15,370 nucleotides of DNA, taken from an uncultured Gemmiger sp. (GTDB lineage Bacteria > Bacillota > Clostridia > Oscillospirales > Ruminococcaceae). The DNA lies in the NCBI GenBank assembly GCA_959018215.1, contig CAUEKL010000033.1:1-15370 (forward strand), given 5' to 3'. This document shows, piece after piece, positions 1-6,550 of the stretch. Under the pieces are notes generated by a model. The model searched no databases, had not been told where the DNA came from, and saw only the letters and a program-made list of their open reading frames with translations. A program made the translations under genes and the position numbers. Positions within the stretch are counted from its first letter, which is position 1; each line of letters starts with the position of its first letter.

Positions 1-1250
1 GCCTTGCGCAGCAGGTACTTGCCCTTGCCGTAGGTGTTCAGCTTGCGGGCGGGGTCGATGGACATGACGTACTTGACGAAATCCAGGTCGCCGAAGGGCA
101 CCCGGGCTTCCAGGCTGTTGACGCTGATGGAGCGGTCCGCCCGGAGGACGTCGTACATATACAGCTCCCGCACCCGCTTCTGGCTTTCAGCCTGGAAGGC
201 GGCGGCGCTGGGGGCGAAATCGGTATACTTGTAGCCGAAGAGTTCATCGCTGATCTCGCCGGTGAGCAGCACCCGGATATCGGTGTGCTGGTGGATATAC
301 TTGCAGACCAGGTACATGCCCACCGAAGCCCGGATGGTGGTGATATCCCAGGTGCCCAGCATGGCCACCACTTCCTCCAGGGAGTTGAGGACAGTATCCT
401 TGTCGATGATGACGTCGGTGTGGTCGGCGCCCAGGTACTCAGCGGTCTGGCGGGCATACTTCAGGTCGATGGCGTCGCCGCTCATGCCGATGGCAAAGGT
501 GCGGATGGGCTTGCGCAGCTTTTTGGCCGCAATGGCGCAGACCAGGCTGGAATCCAGGCCGCCGGACAGCAGGAAGCCCACGGGGGTGTCGGCGTCCAGC
601 CGCTTTTCCACACCGGCAATGAGCTTTTCCCGGATGTTCTGCAGGATGGTGGGCATATCGTCCCGGTTATAGGCGGGGGTATCGGCGATATCGCAGTACC
701 GCACGAACCGGCCGTTGCAGTAGTAGCTGCCGATGGGGAAGGGGTAGATCTTCTTGCACAGGCCCACCAGGTTCTTGGCCTCGGAGGCAAAGGCGATGGC
801 GCCGCTGTCGCTGTAGCCGTAGAACAAAGGCCGGATGCCGATGGGGTCCCGGGCCGCGATGATCCACTTTTTGCGGGCATCGTACAGCACCATGGCAAAC
901 TCCGCGTCCAGATGGCGGAACATGTCCAGGCCGTATTTTTCATACAGGGGCAGGATGATCTCGCAGTCGGAATCCGACTGGAAGGTATAGCCTTCGGCTT
1001 CCAGCCGGGCCCGCACCGGGCGGAAGCCGTACAGCTCGCCGTTGCACACCACCAGACTGCCGTCCCGCTCAAAGGGCTGCATGCCCTCGGGGGTGACGCC
1101 CATAATGGCCAGACGCCCGAAGCCCAGGAACCCGAATTCGGTTTCCAGCACCCGGTGGTCGTCCGGTCCGCGGGAAGCGGTACGCAGCAGATACGCGGTA
1201 AACTGTTCGCGGGTCAGATCATGCCCCGCATAGCCCATGACACAACACAT
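1..1250 (-). CDS. asnB: Asparagine synthetase (glutamine-hydrolysing), 3' end outside window
   Basis: This enzyme makes asparagine from aspartate, ATP and glutamine in the cytosol. The visible protein is about 416 residues and runs off the left edge; family members are usually 500-630 residues, so the C-terminal part is missing here. It begins MCCVMGYAG, placing Cys2 as the N-terminal nucleophile of the class II glutamine amidotransferase domain. RGPD (27-30), CNGELY (69-74) and RDPIGIRPLFYG (134-145) belong to the same domain. The synthetase domain follows with the ATP-pyrophosphatase loop SGGLDS (229-234) and, further on, TGEISDELFGY. The start at 1250 is chosen because Cys must follow the initiator Met and because AAAAAGGAG lies 9 bases upstream. 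A T-box leader with an Asn specifier precedes it, which independently supports asparagine as the product. The family assignment is secure. Confidence 0.96.
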   Translation of the reverse strand, partial: MCCVMGYAGHDLTREQFTAYLLRTASRGPDDHRVLETEFGFLGFGRLAIMGVTPEGMQPFERDGSLVVCNGELYGFRPVRARLEAEGYTFQSDSDCEIILPLYEKYGLDMFRHLDAEFAMVLYDARKKWIIAARDPIGIRPLFYGYSDSGAIAFASEAKNLVGLCKKIYPFPIGSYYCNGRFVRYCDIADTPAYNRDDMPTILQNIREKLIAGVEKRLDADTPVGFLLSGGLDSSLVCAIAAKKLRKPIRTFAIGMSGDAIDLKYARQTAEYLGADHTDVIIDKDTVLNSLEEVVAMLGTWDITTIRASVGMYLVCKYIHQHTDIRVLLTGEISDELFGYKYTDFAPSAAAFQAESQKRVRELYMYDVLRADRSISVNSLEARVPFGDLDFVKYVMSIDPARKLNTYGKGKYLLRK

Positions 1251-1290
1251 TTGGCAGCACTCCTTTTTGCCGTTTCTTTGAACAAATGGC

Positions 1291-1341
1291 AAAAAAATTG
1301 ACAGCCCATTCGTCCCGACTTCTTTAGGACGAATCGCTGTC
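1291..1341 (-). terminator. Intrinsic terminator of the asnB T-box
   Basis: On the minus strand, GACAGC-G-ATTCGTCC (1341-1327) pairs with GGACGAAT-GG-GCTGTC (1315-1300) and is followed by AA and seven T (1297-1291). The bases CC at 1328-1327 are shared with the antiterminator helix, so the two folds exclude each other. This is the regulated attenuator, about 40 bases before the asnB start. Confidence 0.93.
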
Positions 1342-1592
1342 TTGATCCGCGGTGCCACCTAAATTACCGCATGCCGACCAAAGCATACGGTCCCTTTCCG
1401 TATACGTTCACCTTTGAAACGCTGCCGCTGTAACGCGCGGCCTGCGGCGCCCATACTGCCCCGTGACGGGGGTTCCGTTTGCAGCTCGCGGGTGTTCTTC
1501 CCTGCCCCGGCATCGTCCCGGCTCGCAGCATCTGCCGGGCTCTCTGTGCGGTGCGTGTTGGGCGGTACTTTTCCCGTTCAACGCTTTTCTCA
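1291..1592 (-). promoter_or_regulatory. Asparagine-specific T-box riboswitch (tRNA-Asn sensing leader of asnB)
   Basis: The minus-strand leader has the standard T-box parts in order. The distal part of Stem I carries AGAGAG (1545-1540) and a CCCGGC/GCCGGG stem (1539-1534 with 1522-1517). A specifier loop reads GAAG-AAC-ACC, giving codon AAC (Asn) at 1496-1494 followed by the usual A. A Stem III-like hairpin is ATACGG/CCGTAT (1403-1398 with 1390-1385). The T-box core AGGTGGCACCGCGG is at 1360-1347. Its UGGC (1357-1354) would pair with an acceptor end GCCA, which fits the G discriminator base of tRNA-Asn. TTTAGG (1363-1358) can pair with CCTAAA (1328-1323) as the antiterminator, which competes with the terminator stem. 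Known T-box logic predicts that uncharged tRNA-Asn turns asnB on. Confidence 0.95.
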
Positions 1593-1597
1593 CTGTT

Positions 1598-1626
1598 ATG
1601 GTAGCACCGGAATCCGCCCGTGTCAA
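1598..1626 (-). promoter_or_regulatory. Promoter of the asnB T-box transcript
   Basis: The minus strand has a perfect -35 TTGACA (1626-1621), a 17-base spacer and a weaker -10 TACCAT (1603-1598). Transcription would begin near 1591, just before Stem I of the T-box. The -10 matches consensus at four of six positions. Confidence 0.7.
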
Positions 1627-1704
1627 GAACAAATCCCGCACCCTTTTGTGGAGTTGCACAAAAAAGCCCCTTATTTAATTCCTAGTATTTTGCAAGGAAA
1701 TGGC

Positions 1705-1733
1705 TTGTACTTTCCCCGCCGGCATGGTATAGT
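1705..1733 (+). promoter_or_regulatory. Promoter of sufC-sufB
   Basis: A -35 TTGTAC (1705-1710), a 17-base spacer and a -10 TATAGT (1728-1733) form a good sigma-A type promoter. The start would be near 1740, giving a leader of about 55 bases with no evident attenuator. Confidence 0.8.
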
Positions 1734-1795
1734 ATTAGCCGTAACAAAACTTACCAACACTGGGTACAAAACCCATTTTGATTCGGAGGAGACCC

Positions 1796-2530
1796 ATGCT
1801 TGAACTGAAACACGTCGGCTACGAGACCGACGATAACAAGGAGATCCTGCATGATGTGAGCCTGACGGTGAAGGACCGCTTTGTGGCCATCACCGGCCCC
1901 AACGGCGGCGGCAAGTCCACCCTGGCCAAGATCATTGCCGGTATTTATCAGCCCACCTCCGGCCAGATCCTGCTGGACGGGGTGGATATCACCCACATGA
2001 GCATCACCGAGCGCGCCAACCTGGGCGTGAGCTACGCCTTCCAGCAGCCGGTGCGGTTCAAGGGCCTGCGGGTCAAGGACCTGCTGAGCCTGGCCGCCGG
2101 CAAGGACACCAGCGTGAACGAGGCCTGCTCCTACCTGAGCGAGGTGGGCCTGTGCGCCCGGGATTACATCGACCGCGAGGTCAACGCCAGCCTGTCCGGC
2201 GGCGAGCTCAAGCGCATTGAGATCGCCATGGTGCTGGCCCGGGGCACCAAGCTGTCCATCTTTGACGAACCGGAAGCGGGCATCGACCTGTGGAGCTTCC
2301 AGAACCTGATCCGGGTATTCGAGAAGATGTACGAGCAGACCAAGGGCAACATCCTGATCATCAGCCACCAGGAGCGTATTCTGAACATTGCCGATACCAT
2401 TGTGGTCATCAAGGACGGCCAGGTGGCCCGCACCGGTTCCCGCGCCGAGCTGCTGCCCGCCCTGCTGGGCAGCGCCGACGCCGCCAACCCGGGCTGCGAT
2501 GTCCTGACCAGCAAGATCGAGGGGGTGTAA
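1796..2530 (+). CDS. sufC: SufC, Fe-S cluster assembly ABC-type ATPase
   Basis: SufC is the soluble ATPase that binds SufB/SufD-type scaffolds and powers iron-sulfur cluster assembly. The protein is 244 residues, normal for SufC. It has Walker A GPNGGGKST (34-42), a Q-loop FQQP (82-85), the signature LSGGELKR (133-140), Walker B LSIFDEPEAGID (153-164) and the H-loop SHQER (190-194). The DEPEAGID form and the absence of any transmembrane partner separate it from transporter ATPases, as does the SufB-like gene directly behind it. The ATG at 1796 is preferred over an in-frame TTG at 1778 because GGAGG (1785-1789) sits 6 bases before it. Only 3 bases separate it from sufB, so the two are one operon. 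No sufS, sufU or sufD is visible here. Confidence 0.93.
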   Translation: MLELKHVGYETDDNKEILHDVSLTVKDRFVAITGPNGGGKSTLAKIIAGIYQPTSGQILLDGVDITHMSITERANLGVSYAFQQPVRFKGLRVKDLLSLAAGKDTSVNEACSYLSEVGLCARDYIDREVNASLSGGELKRIEIAMVLARGTKLSIFDEPEAGIDLWSFQNLIRVFEKMYEQTKGNILIISHQERILNIADTIVVIKDGQVARTGSRAELLPALLGSADAANPGCDVLTSKIEGV

Positions 2531-2533
2531 ACC

Positions 2534-3454
2534 ATGATCGATGCCATTGAAAAGAACCTGCTGCATGAAATTGCAGAGCTGGATGCCCTGCCGGTGGGCG
2601 CCTACAACATCCGCGCCAACGGCAAGCTGGAAAGCCGGAACACCACCGCCAACATTGATATTGTCACCAAGACCGACAAGCCGGGCATCGACATCTTCAT
2701 CAAGCCGGGCACCAAGAACGAGAGCGTGCACATTCCGGTCATCATCAGCCAGACCGGCCTGACCGACCTGGTGTACAACGACGTCCACATCGGCGAAGGC
2801 GCCGACGTGACCATCGTGGCCGGGTGCGGCATCCACAACTGCGGCGGCGGCAACGCCCAGCACGACGGTATCCACACCTTCTTCCTGGACAAGAATGCCA
2901 AGCTGCGCTATGTGGAAAAGCATTACGGCGAGGGCGACGGCCGGGGCAAGCAGATCATGAACCCCACCACCATCGTCCATCTGGCCGAAGGGGCTTCCAT
3001 GGAGATGGAGACCACCCAGATCGCCGGCATTGACGATACCATCCGCAAGACCTCCGGCGATCTGGCCGAGGGCGCTTCCCTGGTCATCCGGGAGAAGATC
3101 ATGACGGTGGGCGACCAGCATGCCGTCACCGACTTTGTGGTGGACCTGAACGGCGAAGGCTGCTCCGCCAACGTCATCTCCCGCAGCGTGGCCAAGGATC
3201 ACAGCGTGCAGGAGTTCAAGAGCTACATCAACGGCAACGCCGCCTGCGCCGGTCACAGCGAATGTGACGCCATCATCATGGACCACGCCCAGGTCATTGC
3301 CACCCCGGGCCTGATCGCCAACAACATCGACGCCAGCCTGATTCATGAGGCTGCCATCGGCAAGATCGCGGGCGAACAGCTGACCAAGCTGATGACCCTG
3401 GGTCTGACCGAGCAGGAGGCCGAGGAACAGATCGTCAACGGGTTCCTGAAATAA
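2534..3454 (+). CDS. sufB: Short SufB/SufD-family Fe-S scaffold protein (SmsB-like)
   Basis: This is the scaffold partner of SufC, on which Fe-S clusters are built in the cytosol. At 306 residues it is much shorter than classical SufB (about 470-495) and matches the minimal SufBC-type systems of anaerobes and archaea (called SMS). The region GCGIHNCGGG (97-106) followed by EKHYGEG (128-134) is typical of the short family. The beta-helix core spans roughly 35-260. The C-terminal SufC-binding helices hold SLIHEAAIGKI (268-278) and end EEQIVNGFLK, like the VNGF end of SufB. By-eye alignment places His271-Glu272 on the catalytic His-Glu of SufB, while the usual acceptor cysteine (Cys405 in E. coli SufB) falls on Ala252. 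It probably acts as a homodimer on SufC, since no separate SufD is present. The ATG is 3 bases after sufC. Confidence 0.9.
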   Translation: MIDAIEKNLLHEIAELDALPVGAYNIRANGKLESRNTTANIDIVTKTDKPGIDIFIKPGTKNESVHIPVIISQTGLTDLVYNDVHIGEGADVTIVAGCGIHNCGGGNAQHDGIHTFFLDKNAKLRYVEKHYGEGDGRGKQIMNPTTIVHLAEGASMEMETTQIAGIDDTIRKTSGDLAEGASLVIREKIMTVGDQHAVTDFVVDLNGEGCSANVISRSVAKDHSVQEFKSYINGNAACAGHSECDAIIMDHAQVIATPGLIANNIDASLIHEAAIGKIAGEQLTKLMTLGLTEQEAEEQIVNGFLK

Positions 3455-3464
3455 GATCTCTCTT

Positions 3465-3495
3465 CCCCGCTTTTCCACAAAAGCGGGGATTTTTG
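3465..3495 (+). terminator. Intrinsic terminator after sufB
   Basis: CCCCGCTTTT (3465-3474) and AAAAGCGGGG (3479-3488) form a perfect 10-bp stem with a 4-base loop, followed by ATTTTTG. It lies 11 bases past the sufB stop codon. Confidence 0.93.
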
Positions 3496-3503
3496 TTCAA
3501 AAG

Positions 3504-3541
3504 AAAGCGGCCGTTCCCGGCAACAGGGGAACGGCCGCTTT
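3504..3541 (-). terminator. Terminator of the AI-2E gene pair (possibly bidirectional)
   Basis: A perfect 15-bp stem is formed by AAAGCGGCCGTTCCC (3504-3518) and GGGAACGGCCGCTTT (3527-3541) around an 8-base loop. On the minus strand it is followed by CTTTTG, a modest T tract, just past the end of the second AI-2E gene. It sits tail to tail with the sufB terminator and could stop readthrough both ways. Confidence 0.85.
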
Positions 3542-3548
3542 GATTTTG

Positions 3549-4739
3549 TTATACGGTGGCGGTTTCCTGGTCCTCTTCCGCCGTTTCCTCCGGCGGTGTT
3601 CCGTCCAGGTCCCGGGCGGTCACGCCCCGGCGGTCCAGCACCCAGTAGATCAGCCCGCGCAGCAGACCGTACAGGGTGACGAACGCCGGTACCCCCAGTA
3701 CCATGCCCACAGGCCCCAGCAGAGAGCCGCCCACGACCACCGCGAACAGCACCCAGAAGGCCGACACCCCCATCGAGCGCCCCAGCACCCGGGGCGCAAT
3801 GACACGGCTGTCCAGCTGCTGCAGGATGATGAGCAGCACCAGCAGGACCAGCGCCTGCCAGGGGTCCACGAAAAGCAGGATCAGCAATCCCGGAATGGCG
3901 CCGATATAGGCGCCGAACATGGGGATCAGGGCACAGAATCCCACCAGCACGCTGATGAGGGGTGCAAAACTCAGCCCCAGCAGGCTCATGGCTACAAAGA
4001 GCAGCACCCCGATGATGACTGCGTCGAAGATCTTGCCGAAGAAAAACTCCGAAAAATTGCGGTTGGCGTAGCTGCAGATGGACAACAGATTCTCCGCCTG
4101 TTTTTTGGGCAGCACCGCCCGCACGATCATCCGCAGTTGGCGCAGCAGATGGGCCTTGTCGGCCAGCATATACACGCTGCCCGCCACCACAATGACAAAA
4201 TGCATGGCATAGGTGGCCACATTGCCCAGATATCCGGCCAGCTGAGGGGTCATCTCCTTGAGCAGGTCATAGGCATTGGCCACCAGGCGCTCATAATCAT
4301 CCAGCAGGTCTACGACCGGTTTGAGGTCCACCGGGTAGCGCTGCTGGATCAGGAGCAGGGCTTTCTGGGTATTTTCCACATACCCGGGGAAATTCTTGAA
4401 CAGGGTGGTGATGCTGGCGCCCACCTTGGGCAGCACCTGCCATGCCAGCAGCATGACAGCCAGTGCCGCCAGCACATAGGACGCCAGAATGGCCACCCAG
4501 CGCAGTTTGGGCCGCCCGCCCAGCAAGATGCTGTGAATGGGCCGGACCAGGGTGTCCAGTACATAGGCCAGCACAATGGCCCCCGCAAAGGGAGAAAGCA
4601 GGTGGAAGGCTGCCCCCAGCCCATCCAGCAGCGGCTGCAGATGGAGGATCACGGCGTAAAAGACGCCGCATAGCAGAGCCATTCCCAGCCAGTCCCGGAT
4701 GGTCTGCGGTTTCTGATCCAGCCAATGTTTTGTATTCAT
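3549..4739 (-). CDS. AI-2E/PerM family membrane protein, second of a tandem pair
   Basis: This is a polytopic membrane protein of 396 residues, usual for the family. Hydrophobic segments lie near 17-35, 47-62, 81-102, 173-193, 238-257, 263-290, 296-309 and 325-358. A soluble stretch rich in charged residues (about 105-170) separates the N-terminal and C-terminal groups, as in PerM-type proteins. Family signatures are IPMFGAYIGAIP (272-283), LQQLDSRVIAPRVLG (306-320) and GMVLGVP (345-351). The acidic tail ends EEDQETATV. Substrates differ among members (autoinducer-2 export and Na+/H+ exchange have been reported), so none can be assigned. AGGAG lies 8 bases before the ATG. It follows its paralogue after 73 bases and is probably co-transcribed with it. 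Confidence 0.9.
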   Translation of the reverse strand: MNTKHWLDQKPQTIRDWLGMALLCGVFYAVILHLQPLLDGLGAAFHLLSPFAGAIVLAYVLDTLVRPIHSILLGGRPKLRWVAILASYVLAALAVMLLAWQVLPKVGASITTLFKNFPGYVENTQKALLLIQQRYPVDLKPVVDLLDDYERLVANAYDLLKEMTPQLAGYLGNVATYAMHFVIVVAGSVYMLADKAHLLRQLRMIVRAVLPKKQAENLLSICSYANRNFSEFFFGKIFDAVIIGVLLFVAMSLLGLSFAPLISVLVGFCALIPMFGAYIGAIPGLLILLFVDPWQALVLLVLLIILQQLDSRVIAPRVLGRSMGVSAFWVLFAVVVGGSLLGPVGMVLGVPAFVTLYGLLRGLIYWVLDRRGVTARDLDGTPPEETAEEDQETATV

Positions 4740-4768
4740 GGGGTGCGCTCCTGTCTGTACCAGTCAGG

Positions 4769-4788
4769 CGGCGGGAACCCTCCCGCCG
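4769..4788 (-). other. Intercistronic hairpin between the AI-2E paralogues
   Basis: CGGCGGG and CCCGCCG form a 7-bp stem with a 6-base loop between the two minus-strand genes. No T run follows, so it is not a normal intrinsic terminator. It could stabilise mRNA or tune expression of the downstream gene; this is inference. Confidence 0.5.
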
Positions 4789-4812
4789 TAGGGGAAAATC
4801 GCGAAGAAGAAC

Positions 4813-5970
4813 TCAGTCCTGGTCATGGCCCGGCAGCGGGGTCTCGCCGCCGGTCTCGGGGTCCAGGCCCCGGGCGGTCAGGCCCGCCCCCACCGCCTGC
4901 TTGAGCAGGGCGGCGAACACAGCCATGACCGGCACGCCGATGACCATGCCCGCAATACCGAACATCCCGCCGCCCACAATGATGGCGACCAGCACCCACA
5001 AGCCGGAAATGCCGGTGGCGCCGCCCAGGATGCGGGGCGCGATGAAGTTGCCGTCGATCTGCTGGATCACCAGGATCAGGATGCAGAAGATGACCGCCTG
5101 CAGCGGCTCACCGCTGAGCAGCAGCAGCAAGGCACTGGGCACCGCGCCGATGTACGGACCGGCAATGGGGATGATGTTGGTCACCGCCACCAGCACCGCG
5201 ATCATGGGCGCGTAGTTCAGACGCAGGATGAGCATGGCCACAAAGGTCTCGCACCCCACCAGCAGGGCGTCCAGCAGCTGGCCGCCGATGTAGCTGCTGA
5301 AGGTGCGGTTGGCCAGCTGGAACACCGACAGCACATTGGCCGCCGCCCGGGGCGGGAACAGTGCCCGCAGCAGCGCCCGGCAGGCCCGGAGCAGAGGCTC
5401 TTTTTCCGCCAGCAGATAGATGCTGGCCGCCAGGGCCACCACAAAGTTCAGCACCTGACCGGCCGCCTGTCCGGCAGCACCGGCCACCGCGGGCATGCTG
5501 TTCTTGATGAACTCCTGGATGGTGTCGCCGGAGTTTTCCACAAATTCGGTGAGTTTCTGGGTGATGGAGGCGTCCACATTCACGTCCGCCATCAGGCCTT
5601 CCAGGGTCACGGTGGCGTTTTCCAGATAGCCGGGCAGAGCGTTGGCAAAGGTGGCAATGCTCTGGAACAGCTGGGGCACTACCAGCCCAACCAGCGCCGC
5701 CACCACTGCCAGGAAGGACAGGTAGGCCAGCACAATGGCCGGGCCGCGCTTGCCGCGGCAGAGTTTTTCGGCATAAAATCGGGTGGGGATATCCAGCACA
5801 TAGGCCAGCATGATGCCCCCCGCAAAGGGAGACAGTGCTCCCACAAAAGCCAGTACGCCCCCCGCCGCGTTGGGCAGGGCGTTCACCACCAGCCAGATCA
5901 GGGCGGCGGCGGTAATCAGATGCAGCCAGTCCCGGGTGGTGGTCGGGACTCGGTCGAGCCAGTTTTTCAT
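4813..5970 (-). CDS. AI-2E/PerM family membrane protein, first of a tandem pair
   Basis: This 385-residue membrane protein is clearly a paralogue of the next gene: both start with a WLD...TxRDWL element (WLDRVPTTTRDWL here) and share LSPFAG, LAYVLD and IAPR-LG. Hydrophobic segments lie near 16-33, 38-60, 78-100, 172-188, 235-250, 254-285, 291-304 and 322-356. Family motifs are IPIAGPYIGAVP (267-278), IQQIDGNFIAPRILG (302-316) and GMVIGVP (341-347). The extracytoplasmic or membrane-associated stretch (about 105-165) is acidic and differs from the paralogue, which may mean a different substrate. The start at 5970 has AGGAGG 5 bases upstream. It is the promoter-proximal gene of the pair. The substrate is unknown. 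Confidence 0.9.
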   Translation of the reverse strand: MKNWLDRVPTTTRDWLHLITAAALIWLVVNALPNAAGGVLAFVGALSPFAGGIMLAYVLDIPTRFYAEKLCRGKRGPAIVLAYLSFLAVVAALVGLVVPQLFQSIATFANALPGYLENATVTLEGLMADVNVDASITQKLTEFVENSGDTIQEFIKNSMPAVAGAAGQAAGQVLNFVVALAASIYLLAEKEPLLRACRALLRALFPPRAAANVLSVFQLANRTFSSYIGGQLLDALLVGCETFVAMLILRLNYAPMIAVLVAVTNIIPIAGPYIGAVPSALLLLLSGEPLQAVIFCILILVIQQIDGNFIAPRILGGATGISGLWVLVAIIVGGGMFGIAGMVIGVPVMAVFAALLKQAVGAGLTARGLDPETGGETPLPGHDQD

Positions 5971-6012
5971 CGGTTCCTCCTTAGGAAAGCGCCTTGTTAT
6001 GCGCTGTACTCT

Positions 6013-6042
6013 TTGATTATTCCATCCATTTTATGCTATAAT
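6013..6042 (+). promoter_or_regulatory. Promoter of the DUF523-patatin operon
   Basis: A -35 TTGATT (6013-6018), an 18-base spacer and a perfect -10 TATAAT (6037-6042) lie about 50 bases before the DUF523 start codon. Confidence 0.8.
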
Positions 6043-6056
6043 ACCGTACGTGTTTA
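6028..6056 (-). promoter_or_regulatory. Candidate promoter of the AI-2E pair
   Basis: On the minus strand TAAACA (6056-6051), a 17-base spacer and TAAAAT (6033-6028) are a moderate match to a sigma-A promoter. It overlaps the plus-strand promoter of the DUF523 gene face to face, so the two could interfere. A TATGAT at about 6062-6057 on the minus strand lacks a good -35. Confidence 0.4.
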
Positions 6057-6094
6057 TCATACCACAGCACGGCCTGTACAGAAAGAGAGATTTT

Positions 6095-6550
6095 ATGAAC
6101 ATTCTGGTCAGCGCCTGTCTTTTGGGCGCATACTGCAAGTATTCCGGCGGAAGCAACCGCTGTCCCGCCCTGCTGGACGCCCTGCGCGCCGGCGGGCACA
6201 CCGCTGTACCCATCTGCCCGGAAATTTACGGCGGCCTGCCCACGCCCCGTCCCCCGGCTGAGCGCCGGGGAGACCGGGTGGTGACCGAAGCGGGCGCCGA
6301 CGTGACCGCCCAGTACCGCAAGGGAGCCGAAGAAGCCCTGGCCATGGCCCAACTGAACGGCTGCAAGGCGGCCATCCTCAAGGCCAACAGTCCCAGCTGC
6401 GGCTGCGGTACCATCTACGACGGCAGTTTTTCCCACCGGAAAGTGCCCGGGGACGGGGTGGCCGCCCAGGTGCTGAAGGCCGCGGGAATCACCGTGTACA
6501 CCGAAAACAATTTTACAGAGCTTTTGCCCGGGGAGGCGCAGCAACAATGA
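6095..6550 (+). CDS. DUF523 protein, TudS-like (possible thiouracil desulfidase)
   Basis: The 151-residue protein has the DUF523 signatures VSACLLGAYCKYSGG (6-19), ICPEIYGGLPTPRPPAE (40-56) and LKANSPSCGCG (95-105). Characterised members (TudS) hold a [4Fe-4S] cluster on three cysteines and remove sulfur from thiouracil without net redox change. Candidate ligands here are Cys8, Cys41 and Cys102, with Cys14 also conserved; Glu43 and a Ser of SPS are possible catalytic residues. Family membership is clear from the motifs; desulfidase activity is inferred from homology. The ATG has AAAGAGAG 5-6 bases upstream. Its TGA stop overlaps the ATG of the patatin-like gene (ATGA), so translation is coupled. 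A usual member is 140-160 residues, so it looks intact. Confidence 0.88.
   Translation: MNILVSACLLGAYCKYSGGSNRCPALLDALRAGGHTAVPICPEIYGGLPTPRPPAERRGDRVVTEAGADVTAQYRKGAEEALAMAQLNGCKAAILKANSPSCGCGTIYDGSFSHRKVPGDGVAAQVLKAAGITVYTENNFTELLPGEAQQQ

Larger units (their letters stand above)
1251..1795. other. Intergenic region between divergent asnB and sufC
   Basis: This 545-base gap has no gene. It holds the asnB T-box leader and promoter on the minus strand, the sufC promoter on the plus strand and, between the two -35 elements, a dyad of TTTTGTG (1644-1650) and CACAAAA (1657-1663) with a 6-base centre. The dyad could be an operator for one or both promoters. No regulator gene is nearby to name it. 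Confidence 0.75.

Noticed and set aside
285..1301. Open frame of 338 codons on the plus strand over asnB
   Set aside because: The minus-strand frame carries full asparagine synthetase motifs and a T-box leader; the plus-strand frame has neither a recognisable domain nor a ribosome binding site.
1778..1795. TTG start for sufC six codons upstream of the ATG
   Set aside because: The extra codons are the ribosome binding site itself (GGAGGAGA); the ATG at 1796 is correctly spaced from it.
1751..3478. Open frame of 575 codons on the minus strand, antisense to sufC and sufB
   Set aside because: It spans both real genes and their gap, has the low-complexity Gly/Val/His/Gln composition of a mirror frame, and reads through the sufC promoter region and the sufB terminator.
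4825..6261. Open frame of 478 codons on the plus strand over the first AI-2E gene
   Set aside because: It is a His/Gln/Gly-rich shadow of a membrane protein gene and runs across two real promoters and into the DUF523 gene in another frame.
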